DNA of 64,000 nucleotides from a virus. The translations under genes and the position numbers were made by a program. Of this stretch, positions 30,988-39,400 are shown in pieces; the stretch's first letter is position 1, and each line of letters opens with the position of its first letter. The notes beneath the pieces are model-generated. The model saw nothing but the letters and a program-made list of their open reading frames with translations, did no database searches and was not told the DNA's origin. The stretch covers positions 1 to 64,000 of the IMG/VR virus record IMGVR_UViG_3300048924_000619. One strand, written 5' to 3'.

Positions 30988-31348
30988 GGGCCTCGAGGCG
31001 GAGAACGAGCGGCTCCAGTTCCGGGTGGAGGAATTGGAGCGCTGCCTCGGCATGGATGACGACTCCTGCCGGTTCCCCGTCGAATGGCTGCTGACAGCAT
31101 CCGAGTCGAGGCTGCTCGGATTTCTGATGACGCGCGAGATGGCCTCCAAGGAGGCGATCCTGCTGGCGCTCTACAGCCTGCGGGCTGACGACGCGCCGGA
31201 CATCAAGATCGTCGACGTCTTCGTGTGCAAGGCTCGGAAGAAGCTGAGCCGGTTCGGCGTCCAGATCGAGACGATTTGGGGGCAGGGCTACCGCCTCTGC
31301 AGGGCTTCGAAGGACCACATCCGGGCCCTCAAGGAGGACTCGGTGTGA
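30965..31348 (+). CDS. Coiled-coil plus OmpR-type winged-helix protein
   Basis: A 127-aa protein. Coiled coil AARLEGLEAENERLQFRVEELERCL (~3-28) is followed by a winged helix (WLLTASESRLLGFLMTREMASKEAILLALY...IKIVDVFVCKARKKLSRFGVQIETIWGQGYRL), a good match to the OmpR/CtrA C-terminal domain. No receiver domain. Same architecture as the 9001-9426 protein. AAGGGAG precedes the GTG start, which overlaps the ParB-like gene. Possibly competes at host CtrA-type sites or controls phage promoters. Confidence 0.75.
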   Translation: MDVAARLEGLEAENERLQFRVEELERCLGMDDDSCRFPVEWLLTASESRLLGFLMTREMASKEAILLALYSLRADDAPDIKIVDVFVCKARKKLSRFGVQIETIWGQGYRLCRASKDHIRALKEDSV

Positions 31349-31353
31349 CGCCT

Positions 31354-31494
31354 CCCGCCAGCAAAACCGCCAGCGTTGCGGTCGAGGAGTCGGCCTCCCA
31401 CTCGGAGGATGGGGCGGAGGTCCGACTCGTGGGGGGCGAGTCGGCCGGTCTGTTGGCGGCCGGCCGCGGCGGTCGTGACGGCGCAATAGTCCGC
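31354..31494 (+). other. Composite intergenic cassette
   Basis: In order: the 20-mer variant CCCGCCAGCAAAACCGCCAG (31354-31373), a perfect CCGACTCG-N7-CGAGTCGG hairpin (31422-31444), and GTCGTGAC (31472-31479), 15 bases before an ATG. The stretch is also open in frame from a GTG at 31345, but its make-up looks non-coding. Confidence 0.65.
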
Positions 31495-31737
31495 ATGACG
31501 AATCACTCCGGGTCCTTCCCGCTGATGGCGATCGCCGCGGAGCACGGCGTCGAATACGGCGACGTGCTGCTGATGGCGGACCTCTATCGGTGTACCGTCC
31601 AACGCCTGCACGTCCCGCGTGGTCGCGCGGTGCTGGCCAGCCGGGCGGCGTATCGCGTTCAGAAGGCGGGCGGGGTCCGCGCGCTGGTGAGCCTCCGCAC
31701 GACTTTGGTGCGCCATGCGCTGGGCCGTTGGTCGTGA
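31495..31737 (+). CDS. Small helical hypothetical protein
   Basis: An 80-aa protein (MTNHSGSFPLMAIAAEHGVEYGDVLLMADLYRCTVQRLHVPRGRAVLASRAAYRVQKAGGVRALV), likely with an HTH-like helical core. I chose the ATG that lies 15 bases after GTCGTGAC; a GTG at 31345 overlapping the previous gene would add 50 residues encoded by the repeat cassette. Function unknown. Confidence 0.6.
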   Translation: MTNHSGSFPLMAIAAEHGVEYGDVLLMADLYRCTVQRLHVPRGRAVLASRAAYRVQKAGGVRALVSLRTTLVRHALGRWS

Positions 31738-32039
31738 GTTGCTGCCCGCATTGCGGCGGCGTCCTCCCGCCTGTCATCGCCAGCAAGGGCGGCGGGAATC
31801 CGTCGCTCCCGGAAGAACTGCGCCGCGCCGGCCAAGAGGCCGGTGAGGTTGCGGTTCGGTTGGGCGATGATCTGGTCGGCTGGCGCGGCATGGTCTGGAG
31901 CCGGTGCTTGGCGCGCAAGCCAGCAGAATGCTGGGTCACGGGCGTCACGATCCCTGTGAGCGGGCCCGCGTGGCGGCCGATCACGAACGGTAAGGACCGA
32001 CCGCGGCGCGTGGCGGCGTCCGTCTGGGCGGCGATATGA
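31734..32039 (+). CDS. Small zinc-motif hypothetical protein
   Basis: A 101-aa protein beginning SCCPHCGGVLPPVI, a zinc half-site, followed by helices and strands (VGWRGMVWSRCLARKPAECWVTGVTIPVSGP). The GTG overlaps the previous stop, and its own stop overlaps the helicase ATG. Function unknown. Confidence 0.65.
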   Translation: MSCCPHCGGVLPPVIASKGGGNPSLPEELRRAGQEAGEVAVRLGDDLVGWRGMVWSRCLARKPAECWVTGVTIPVSGPAWRPITNGKDRPRRVAASVWAAI

Positions 32040-33196
32040 CCCCGACGCCAGCACAGGCCGCGGCCATCCGCGCCATCGTCGAGTGGTACAAGGGCGGCCG
32101 GCGGACGCCTCAGGTGTTCTACCTCGCTGGCTACGCTGGCACGGGCAAGTCGACGATCTTCAAGGCCGCGCTCGAGGAGCTGCGCGAAAAGGGGGGCCTG
32201 AAAAAGCACGCCCTCGCGACATTCACCGGCAAGGCCGCGTCGGTGCTGCGGAAGAAGGGGAACTACGAGGCCCGCACGATCCACTCGCTGATCTACATCC
32301 GTGACGAGTCCGCGGACTCGAAGTGGATCCTCAACTGGGCGGGCGAAGCCGCGGACGTCGATCTGATCGCACTCGACGAATGCTCCATGGTCGATGAGGC
32401 GATGGGGCGCGACGTGCTGGCCTTCGGCAAGAAGGTGCTCGTCATGGGCGACCCTGGCCAGCTGCCGCCGATCCGTGGCCAGGGGTTCTTTACCACTCGC
32501 GAGCCGGACGTCTTCCTGGAGGAGGTGCACCGCCAGGCCGCGGAGTCGCCGATCATCCGGCTCGCCACGATGGCGCGCGAGGGGAAGCAACTCCCGCTCG
32601 GCGAATGGGACGCTGGCGAGCTCGGCTGCGCCCGGGTGCTCAAGCACGGGCCCGAGACGCAGCGCGAGCTGTATCGGGAGGAGACGCAGGCGCTCTGTGG
32701 CCTCCACCGCGTCCGCATCGGCTACACGCAGCGCATCCGCCGGATCCGTGGCTTTGAGGGCCCGCGGCCGATGGCTGGCGAGACGCTGCTCGTCCGCAAG
32801 AACGATCGCGAGCTGGCGATTTTCAACGGGACGTTCGCCGGGCTGCGCGCGGATCCGCGGCCGTACAAGCGCCGCGCCGGCGACGACGAGTCCGACGCGG
32901 CGCTGATCCGCCTCGACATCGAGCCCGAGGACGGCGCGCCGATCGAAGGCATGCTGACCGACCCGTACCTGTTCGACCGCCACTTCCGAGACGTCCAGGA
33001 GCCGCGGTTCCGCAAGGGCATCCAGTGGGTCGACTGGGGCAACGTCATCACCATGCACTCGGCGCAGGGCTCCGAGTGGCCGGACGTGACCGTCGTCGAT
33101 GACGGCGGCTCGTTCCGCGAAGACCAGCACCGTTGGCGCTACGTCGGCCTCACCAGGGCGAGCGAGCGCGTGACGTTTTTGGGGAGGATGGGATGA
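32036..33196 (+). CDS. SF1 RecD-like/Dda-type DNA helicase
   Basis: A 386-aa helicase. Walker A is GYAGTGKST (~39-47), motif Ia is TFTGKAASVL, Walker B is LIALDECSMVD, motif III is VLVMGDPGQLPP, and the C-terminal motifs are VITMHSAQGSEWPDV and YVGLTRASERV. The 1A/1B/2A/2B layout is that of Dda/RecD2. It probably acts in phage replication or recombination together with SSB downstream. Confidence 0.92.
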   Translation: MTPTPAQAAAIRAIVEWYKGGRRTPQVFYLAGYAGTGKSTIFKAALEELREKGGLKKHALATFTGKAASVLRKKGNYEARTIHSLIYIRDESADSKWILNWAGEAADVDLIALDECSMVDEAMGRDVLAFGKKVLVMGDPGQLPPIRGQGFFTTREPDVFLEEVHRQAAESPIIRLATMAREGKQLPLGEWDAGELGCARVLKHGPETQRELYREETQALCGLHRVRIGYTQRIRRIRGFEGPRPMAGETLLVRKNDRELAIFNGTFAGLRADPRPYKRRAGDDESDAALIRLDIEPEDGAPIEGMLTDPYLFDRHFRDVQEPRFRKGIQWVDWGNVITMHSAQGSEWPDVTVVDDGGSFREDQHRWRYVGLTRASERVTFLGRMG

Positions 33197-33429
33197 GGGG
33201 AATTGTGCGAGCGGTCGCGGCCGCAGCTCTTGCGATGGCGACGGGCGTTGGTCAGCCCTATCGGCCGGGCGCCCCGCGGAACTACGACCTGGACGAGCCC
33301 ATGGAGGCTTACGTGACGCGTCGCGCGCGCCGCAATGGTGGCAAGCGTCACAAGGTCGGCGCCTACAAGGGCTCGCGGTTCGCGAAGCGCGCGTCGAAGC
33401 GCGGCGGCAACCCGGCGGCGCACGGGTGA
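33193..33429 (+). CDS. Small basic protein
   Basis: A 78-aa protein with a hydrophobic N-terminus (MRGIVRAVAAAALAMATGVG, possibly a signal) and a strongly basic rest (VTRRARRNGGKRHKVGAYKGSRFAKRASKRGG). May bind nucleic acid. ATG overlaps the helicase stop. Function unknown. Confidence 0.6.
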   Translation: MRGIVRAVAAAALAMATGVGQPYRPGAPRNYDLDEPMEAYVTRRARRNGGKRHKVGAYKGSRFAKRASKRGGNPAAHG

Positions 33430-33662
33430 TGGCTATCGAGACGATGATGCGCACCGTCGAGCGCAGCGATGGATGGTGGATCGTCCAGAAGGGCTGGAAG
33501 GACTACGGCCCGTTCGGAAGCGAATCTGACGCCGAGGCTTGGGGTGACAAGCACATCGACGACCAAGTCTTTGGGGATCCGAACTCCTTCGCTCCGGAAC
33601 TCCGGACGCGCGCCGAAGAGCCGGTCGTCTTGCTCTTCACCGCCGGCAATACCGCCAGCTGA
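33429..33662 (+). CDS. Small hypothetical protein
   Basis: A 77-aa protein (RTVERSDGWWIVQKGWKDYGPFGSESDAEAWGDKHIDDQVFGD), with a GWW-x-V...Y-G-P-F-x-S-x-x-x-A pattern seen in small phage proteins. It ends TAGNTAS, encoded by an ACCGCC repeat copy. TGATG overlap with the previous gene. Confidence 0.65.
   Translation: MAIETMMRTVERSDGWWIVQKGWKDYGPFGSESDAEAWGDKHIDDQVFGDPNSFAPELRTRAEEPVVLLFTAGNTAS
33639..33658 (+). repeat. ACCGCC 20-mer copy
   Basis: Reads ACCGCCGGCAATACCGCCAG and ends at the stop of the upstream gene. The following gap also carries CGAGTC and GTCGTGAC. Confidence 0.7.
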
Positions 33663-33755
33663 CCGCGCGGCCGCCGTGCTCGACAGAGGGAGTGGCGGCC
33701 GGCATCAGAATCAGTGGGAACGAGTCTGCCCGCCTGAAACCGCCGCGGCCGACCG

Positions 33756-33763
33756 GTCGTGAC
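33756..33763 (+). promoter_or_regulatory. GTCGTGAC motif before ssb
   Basis: Lies 32 bases before the ssb ATG. This gene has its own Shine-Dalgarno (AAGGGAAG). Confidence 0.6.
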
Positions 33764-33795
33764 CGGACGATGCGACCCGAACAAGGGAAGTACGC

Positions 33796-34257
33796 ATGGC
33801 TGGTAGCCTCAACAAGGTCACGCTGATCGGGAACGTCGGCGCCGATCCGGAGATCAAGTCGCTCAACAGCGGCGACCGGGTCGCGAACATCAGGCTCGCC
33901 ACCTCCGAGACCTGGAAGGACAAGGGCTCCGGCGAGAAGAAAGAGCGTACGGAGTGGCATCGCATCGTCGTCTTCGGCGACGGCCTGGTCCGGGTGATCG
34001 AGAGCTACGTCCGCAAGGGCTCCAAGATCTACATCTCGGGCGCGCTGCAGACGCGCAAGTGGAACGACCAAGCCGGCGTCGAGAAGTCCTCCACCGAGAT
34101 CGTGCTCAAGCCGTACAACGGCGAGCTGATCCTGCTCAGCGGCAAGGCTGAGGGCGGTTCCGACCATGGCGGCGGCTACAGCGGCGGCCAGTCGAGCGGC
34201 GCAGCCTCGGGCGGCGCCAACGCGGGCCCGGACGTCGACGACACGATTCCGTTCTGA
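33796..34257 (+). CDS. ssb: Single-stranded DNA-binding protein
   Basis: A 153-aa protein with the OB fold of bacterial SSB: NKVTLIGNVGADPEIKSL, VANIRLATSE, TEWHRIVVFG, VRKGSKIYISGALQTRKW. A Gly/Ser-rich linker leads to the acidic tip DVDDTIPF that docks repair and replication proteins. First gene after a GTCGTGAC motif. It protects ssDNA during phage replication. Confidence 0.97.
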   Translation: MAGSLNKVTLIGNVGADPEIKSLNSGDRVANIRLATSETWKDKGSGEKKERTEWHRIVVFGDGLVRVIESYVRKGSKIYISGALQTRKWNDQAGVEKSSTEIVLKPYNGELILLSGKAEGGSDHGGGYSGGQSSGAASGGANAGPDVDDTIPF

Positions 34258-34264
34258 GTCCCAC

Positions 34265-34960
34265 ATGGCGGAGGCGTCCCCCGATCTGAAAGACCGGATC
34301 CTCGCGGAGATCGCGGCCCATGTGCGCGTCTACGGGCGCACGCAGTGGGACCGCGTCCGCGAGCGGCCGGAGTTCGCGCCCATCATCGGCAAGGAGTCCG
34401 GGGCCGGCGGCCGGCGGAAGTTCTTCCGCTGGGTCGACGTGGTCTGCGCGCCCCGGCCGGATGACGCCGTCGGCGCCGGCCGGCCGCATGAGGGGCGGGA
34501 CGTCGCCGCGGAGGCGCTGAGCGATGCGCAGCGGCGCGCGCTGCTCGCGGCCCAGAAGAACATCCCGGCCGCGCCGTCGCCGTCGTACATGATGCGCAAG
34601 GGTGCCCAGGCGGAAAACCAGATCAACTTCCTGGCGATCGTGCACGAGCTGATGGCCGACGTCGGCAAGCTGCGCGGAATGTCCGTCGTCGCGGACGAGG
34701 CGGCGGCTGACGGCGAGCGGGTCAAGAATCCGCACCTGTTCGGCCAGGCGATCGACAAGCGGCTCCGCGTGATGGAGACCGCGCTGAAGGTCATGCAGGA
34801 AATCTGGGACCTGCAGTACCAGCAGCGGTTCTACGACGAGATCACTGAGATCATCGTCACGGAGCTGGCGGCGATCCCTGACGTGCAGGAGCGCGTCATC
34901 CGGCGCCTCGCTGACCTGAACAACCGGCGGGGCATGACGCTCTACGCCGAGCCGACCTGA
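34265..34960 (+). CDS. Probable terminase small subunit
   Basis: A 231-aa protein. N-terminal DLKDRILAEIAAHVRVYGRTQWDRVRERPEFAPIIG could be an HTH-like DNA-binding helix set. A long helical middle follows (AENQINFLAIVHELMADVGKLRG..., KRLRVMETALKVMQEIWDLQYQQRFYDEITEIIVTEL). Its position directly before the large subunit, with TGATG overlap, supports a small-subunit role. I do not recognise a named family. Confidence 0.6.
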   Translation: MAEASPDLKDRILAEIAAHVRVYGRTQWDRVRERPEFAPIIGKESGAGGRRKFFRWVDVVCAPRPDDAVGAGRPHEGRDVAAEALSDAQRRALLAAQKNIPAAPSPSYMMRKGAQAENQINFLAIVHELMADVGKLRGMSVVADEAAADGERVKNPHLFGQAIDKRLRVMETALKVMQEIWDLQYQQRFYDEITEIIVTELAAIPDVQERVIRRLADLNNRRGMTLYAEPT

Positions 34961-37062
34961 TGGCGGGCCGGCCGCCGTCGCCATTCAACCGCCGCAAGCC
35001 GCGCCCGATCCCGCAAACGGACGCGCTGTCGGCGGCGATCGCCCAGCTCGAGGCGCGCACCGGGCACAAGGTGACGCCGGACCAGAAGGCGATCCCGGAC
35101 GGGATGACGTTCCGCCAGTGGTGCGAGAAGCTCGGGGCCGAGGGCCTCGAGGTGGACGGCAAGCCGTTCACGCTCCACGACCGGCCGGCGATGGCCTGGA
35201 TCTACGACCAGATCCCGTCGACGGCGGACGAGGCCTACAACCTCGTGCTCGTCCTGATGAAGTGCGCGCAGGTCGGGTTCACCGTCATGGAGATGCTGGC
35301 CACGGTCTACCTGGGGCTCAAGTTTGGGCCCTGCACGGTCGGCATGTTCCTGCCGGACATCAACTTGGCGGGCATGAAGTCAACTGAGCGCTTCATGCCC
35401 ATCATCCGGTCGATTCCGGATGTGCACGCGCTGATGACGCAGGACGCCGCCGACGGCTCCGGCAAGAAGCGGGGCGAGGGCAACGTCAACCGCCGGCGCA
35501 TCGCCAAGGCCCTGTTCGTCTTCTCCTGGACGTCCGGCAAGGCGTCGACCGAGTCCGTCCCGATGGACATCCTCTCCTTCGACGAAGTGCAGGAGATGAC
35601 GAAGGAGCAGCTGGAAAAGACCCAAGAGCGCCTGAGCGCCTCGCCGGTCCGCTTCACGCTGATGGGCTCGACGGCCAACTGGCCAGACGAAGACATCCAC
35701 TTCTGGTACAAGAAGGGGTCGCAGCACCAGTTTCACACCGAATGCCCGACGTGCCGGGTGAAGAAACCGCTCGACGACTATTTCCCGAGGTGCATCCAGT
35801 GGGATGCGGCGCGCCGGGTCTATCGCTACGTCTGCGAGGCCGGACATTGGATCGACGACCCTCAGATCGGCGAGTGGGTGGCCTTCAACGAGGAGGCTGA
35901 CCCGGCGATCGACTACACGATCCCGAAGAAGCACTGGCCGAAGCGGATCCGGTCCATCCACTTCCCCCAGTTCCTGTCGCCGACGATCAGCGCCTCGGAC
36001 ATGATGACCGCCTACAACGAGGCGAGCGACCTCAAGAACTACCACAACCGGAAGCTTGGGAAGCCGTTCCTCGACCCGACCGTCACGCCCGTGACGCTCG
36101 AGCATTGTGCGCGCGCCGTCGAGCTCGGCCGCGCCGCCGGCGTCCAGTGGAAGACTCGGGCGCGCGGGACCTTCATGGGCATCGACCAGATGGGCCAGTT
36201 CAACGTGCACATCATCAAGGAGCGCCTGCCCGACGGCCGCCAGGCCGTGATCCACTACGAGGAGACGTACGCGGAGGATCCGTTCGCACGCTCGAGCGAG
36301 CTCATGGAGGCCTACGGCGTCCAGGCCTGCGTCGTCGAGATCAACCCGAATTTCAACGACGCGCACAAATTCGCGAAGCGCCACCCGGGCAAGGTGTTCC
36401 TCTGCGACGGGTTCAAGGCGATCGAGGGCGACATGATCGTCTGGGGCGACGGGCCGAAGCTCGACGTATCGGACCGGCGAACCGATGAGGACTCACGGAC
36501 GCGCTACACGGTCAAGGCCGACCAGTACAAATGCATGCAGACGTCTCTCGCGCGCATCGTGAAGGGCCACTGCCTGTTCCCGGACCCGAAGGAGCTTATC
36601 CAGGAGGTCGTCGACAAGGGCGTTCGCCAGCTGGTGCCCATCCTGCCGCGGCTGTTCCTGCACTTCACGCGCACGGCGCTCGTCGCCGAGAAGGACAAGG
36701 AAACCAACAAGTACAAGCGCTCCGTCAAGAAGGTGGGGCTGGATCCACACGGTTCGTACGCTAACCAATTGTGCGACGTCGCCTGGGCGCGGGCCCACGG
36801 CACGGCGAGCTTCATCCTCCCGGAGACTGGCGACGTGGCAACTGATCAAGCTAAGCAATCTGCCGAAATGGGCATGGTCGGCCTTCCGAACCACGTCGTC
36901 AGCATGCTCAACGACCTGCCGCCTGGCGTCTGCGGCCGCTGCTCGGCCTATCCCTTCGGCGACGACAACGGGCCGCCGGCGCGCGGGATGTGCGCGGAGC
37001 GCGGGTTCGAGGTCGCCGCGGCGGATCCGGCCTGCCCGATGTTCGCGGCGGTCGAGGGCTAA
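34960..37062 (+). CDS. Terminase large subunit, GpA type
   Basis: A 700-aa packaging ATPase/nuclease of the lambda GpA class. The ATPase has a Walker A-like KCAQVGFT, TVGMFLPD, a SWTSGKASTESVPMDILSFDEVQEM Walker B, and LMGSTANWPDEDIHFWY. A CPTC zinc half-site follows. The nuclease domain begins near MGIDQMGQFNVHII and has CVVEINPNFND. The C-terminus carries an extra Cys-rich end (GVCGRCSAYPFGDDNG). GpA-type enzymes cut at cos or similar ends. Confidence 0.95.
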   Translation: MAGRPPSPFNRRKPRPIPQTDALSAAIAQLEARTGHKVTPDQKAIPDGMTFRQWCEKLGAEGLEVDGKPFTLHDRPAMAWIYDQIPSTADEAYNLVLVLMKCAQVGFTVMEMLATVYLGLKFGPCTVGMFLPDINLAGMKSTERFMPIIRSIPDVHALMTQDAADGSGKKRGEGNVNRRRIAKALFVFSWTSGKASTESVPMDILSFDEVQEMTKEQLEKTQERLSASPVRFTLMGSTANWPDEDIHFWYKKGSQHQFHTECPTCRVKKPLDDYFPRCIQWDAARRVYRYVCEAGHWIDDPQIGEWVAFNEEADPAIDYTIPKKHWPKRIRSIHFPQFLSPTISASDMMTAYNEASDLKNYHNRKLGKPFLDPTVTPVTLEHCARAVELGRAAGVQWKTRARGTFMGIDQMGQFNVHIIKERLPDGRQAVIHYEETYAEDPFARSSELMEAYGVQACVVEINPNFNDAHKFAKRHPGKVFLCDGFKAIEGDMIVWGDGPKLDVSDRRTDEDSRTRYTVKADQYKCMQTSLARIVKGHCLFPDPKELIQEVVDKGVRQLVPILPRLFLHFTRTALVAEKDKETNKYKRSVKKVGLDPHGSYANQLCDVAWARAHGTASFILPETGDVATDQAKQSAEMGMVGLPNHVVSMLNDLPPGVCGRCSAYPFGDDNGPPARGMCAERGFEVAAADPACPMFAAVEG

Positions 37063-37128
37063 CCGCCCTCAGAACCGCCGGCGCCAGCGGCCTCGCATGG
37101 CGATCGCCGAGAGCGCGCGGCCGCTAAT

Positions 37129-37159
37129 CCGACTCGGGAGCGACGAGTCTGTCGTGACG
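37129..37159 (+). promoter_or_regulatory. CCGACTCG hairpin followed by GTCGTGAC
   Basis: An imperfect copy of the hairpin (CCGACTCG...CGAGTCTG, 37129-37152) runs into GTCGTGAC (37152-37159). A CACCC-TTTCC-GGGTG hairpin follows. Upstream at 37072 a degenerate ACCGCC element completes the composite cassette. Confidence 0.6.
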
Positions 37160-37212
37160 CCACCCTTTCCGGGTGACGGGCAGGAGCCCGCGCATCTGGA
37201 AAGGATGAACCC

Positions 37213-37911
37213 ATGAAGTATGCCTCTGAGCATGCGGGCGTGCTCACGTCCGTGCACCAGTGGAAGCCGGTCCCAGCCGACCGCTTCGCTCAACTCCTCC
37301 ACCACTATTCCACGTTCGTCGCTGATCTGAACGGCAAGGACGCCCTGTCGATCACAGCGATCGCGCTCGACCGCGACGCCACGGCGACCATCTACTACCG
37401 TCGCAAGGAGCGCGGCTCGCCCGTCTACTGCCCGGTCCTGATGACCATGGAAGGCGCCGGCGGAAAGACGCTCTGTTTTGAGACGACCAACCAGGATTCC
37501 GCCCTGGACCCTCAGCAGCCGGCGCTCGTGATCCGCTCGGCGATGGCCGCGCGGGACGTCTACAAGGCTGAGCGCATGAGTGAGGTCGCCCAGCGCGCCG
37601 CGGCGTCCCGCAGCGTCGTCGCCATTACCCCACGCAAGGCCGCGTTTGATGAGATCCGCCGCGCCTACGAGCGCGCAGGCGGCGAGCGCATCAACCTCGG
37701 CATCCACCTTTCGACGCAACTCGACCAGCTGCGCGCGATCAAGGGGCGGATCGATGGCGTCTGGCTGCACGACGCTGGCCATATCGGTGCCCTGGGCGAG
37801 GTCATGGACGTCATCGCCGAGCTGATGGGCGGCAAGGGCTGGATGGGGATGACCGGCCACACGCCCATGGGCTGGCCGGCGCCGGACGGATTGCCGGGAG
37901 AGCGCGCCTGA
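37213..37911 (+). CDS. Hypothetical protein downstream of terminase
   Basis: A 232-aa protein. N-terminal HHYSTFVADLNGKDALSITAIALDRDATATIYYRRKERGSPVY is beta-rich. The middle is helical (AARDVYKAERMSEVAQRAAASRS), and the C-terminal part ends in IAELMGGKGWMGMTGHTPMGWPAPDG. AAAGGATG precedes the ATG. No family recognised. It is alone between GTCGTGAC copies. Confidence 0.75.
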   Translation: MKYASEHAGVLTSVHQWKPVPADRFAQLLHHYSTFVADLNGKDALSITAIALDRDATATIYYRRKERGSPVYCPVLMTMEGAGGKTLCFETTNQDSALDPQQPALVIRSAMAARDVYKAERMSEVAQRAAASRSVVAITPRKAAFDEIRRAYERAGGERINLGIHLSTQLDQLRAIKGRIDGVWLHDAGHIGALGEVMDVIAELMGGKGWMGMTGHTPMGWPAPDGLPGERA

Positions 37912-37923
37912 GCGCTCCGGCCC

Positions 37924-37931
37924 GTCGTGAC
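37924..37931 (+). promoter_or_regulatory. GTCGTGAC motif
   Basis: Lies 13 bases after the 37213 gene and far (233 bases) before the next ATG, so it may drive a leader RNA. A CCGCTG-N9-CAGCGG hairpin lies later in the gap. Confidence 0.5.
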
Positions 37932-38164
37932 GGCAGGCTGAGGCCTCATCACCGGGGCGGCGACTCCCGCCCAACAGAACCCACGAGCTCAACCATGAAG
38001 CTCTGAACCTGATCGGCGTCACCTGCCGCCCCTCTTGGGGAAAGTGGTCGAGCCGCCCGGAAGCAGAGCCGGCGCCTGAGGCCTAAGGCGAAACGATTTG
38101 GTTCCCTGCCGCTGGGGGTCAGTCAGCGGCGTGAGCACGGACGATACCGGCCGAGAGGGGTGAA

Positions 38165-38752
38165 ATGCCCCCACTCCCTTTCCCTCAAATCGGGTGCTCC
38201 ATGTTCCCTGTGCTGCCGATCTGGCTCGCGCTGCTGTTATCCGCCCTATTCATCCCCCTGTTCAGCTTCTCCGACCGCGAAGTCGGCGACGGCAAAGAGG
38301 GACTCGTCTCACGCGTCCCGGCCATGGACATCGCCATCATCGGCGGCGGCATCCTCGGCGTCCTGGCATTCGGGCCGTCATTCGTCGCGGTAGGCGCGCT
38401 CTGGGCCGCAAGCCGGTCGATCGGCTTTGGTGACGGGGACCTCGACCCATCGACCCTCAAGGACGCGCTCCAGTGCGCCAAGCGCTACGTGATCTGGCTT
38501 CCTCTGTCGCTGCAGGCGTATTGGCGCGGCGACGACTGGCGGTTGCTCGCTGGGCCCCTGGCCGTGGCGATTGTGCTGATCATGCTCATGCGCCTGCACT
38601 TCGGCGCGATGACCCGCATGGCCCGGGCCGGCGGCTATGCACTGGTGGGCGACGAGAACGCCATCATCGAGAGGGTCGGCGGCGGCGTGTTTGGCGCCGC
38701 GCTCTTCGCCTACGGCCTGCTGAGGTCGGGCTTGCTGCACCTTCCAGGGTAG
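38165..38752 (+). CDS. Multi-span membrane protein
   Basis: A 195-aa protein with probable membrane helices at ~14-34 (PVLPIWLALLLSALFIPLF), ~54-85, ~125-142 (LLAGPLAVAIVLIMLMRL) and ~170-190 (GGGVFGAALFAYGLLRSGLL). GAGAGGGG lies before the ATG. It could be a holin or an exclusion-type protein by context, but no family is recognised. Confidence 0.65.
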   Translation: MPPLPFPQIGCSMFPVLPIWLALLLSALFIPLFSFSDREVGDGKEGLVSRVPAMDIAIIGGGILGVLAFGPSFVAVGALWAASRSIGFGDGDLDPSTLKDALQCAKRYVIWLPLSLQAYWRGDDWRLLAGPLAVAIVLIMLMRLHFGAMTRMARAGGYALVGDENAIIERVGGGVFGAALFAYGLLRSGLLHLPG

Positions 38753-38822
38753 CGCGGGAACCTCCGGGTATACGGGGGACATGGGGTTGAGACGGCCGCT
38801 GGGGGGAGGGTAGCTTCCTCTC

Positions 38823-38899
<77 letters not shown>

Positions 38900-38903
38900 A
38901 TTC

Positions 38904-38916
38904 GCCCTTTCAGGGC
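38904..38916 (+). repeat. TTCGCCC hairpin copy 1
   Basis: GCCCT-TTC-AGGGC preceded by AATTC, immediately after the tRNA. Confidence 0.7.
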
Positions 38917-39203
38917 ATCCGAGATGCGGACCACGCTCGAATAGGTGGCAATCCCTCCGGGGCCTGCGGACCGAAAGACTGGCGAGCATGGCGCTAAAGG
39001 CAAGCTTCTGGCCCGCGCCGGCTGAAAGGCCGGCAACAAGATCCCGTGCGAACGGGGCGCGCTTGATGGGAGGCCCGCGGAAGGGCCGAACGTAGCACCC
39101 CTAGTAGGCCGGCCCCGAGGCGGTTCGGGTGCCCGTTGGCGCCGGCGGTTACGGCGTCAGAGGCCCAATGGGCCGCAGTTGGTGGAAGCCCGGCGCCAGT
39201 TTC

Positions 39204-39216
39204 GCCCCTTCGGGGC
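39204..39216 (+). repeat. TTCGCCC hairpin copy 2
   Basis: GCCCC-TTC-GGGGC preceded by GTTTC. It follows a 62-base element closed by a 9-bp stem. Confidence 0.65.
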
Positions 39217-39400
39217 GTCCGATGCGTCTTGTTGCAGGTGCAAGAGCCGGCTGCGGTTGCCCGACGGGGCCACCTAGCGAGTGCCGGACGTGGTTGGTGG
39301 TTTGGTCGCCCTAGGCGGCCTCGTCCGCCAGCGATCAAAACCTGAGGGGTTAATGGGCGGTCACCGACGGGAGACCGCCCAAGACTTCCAAATGAGAATT

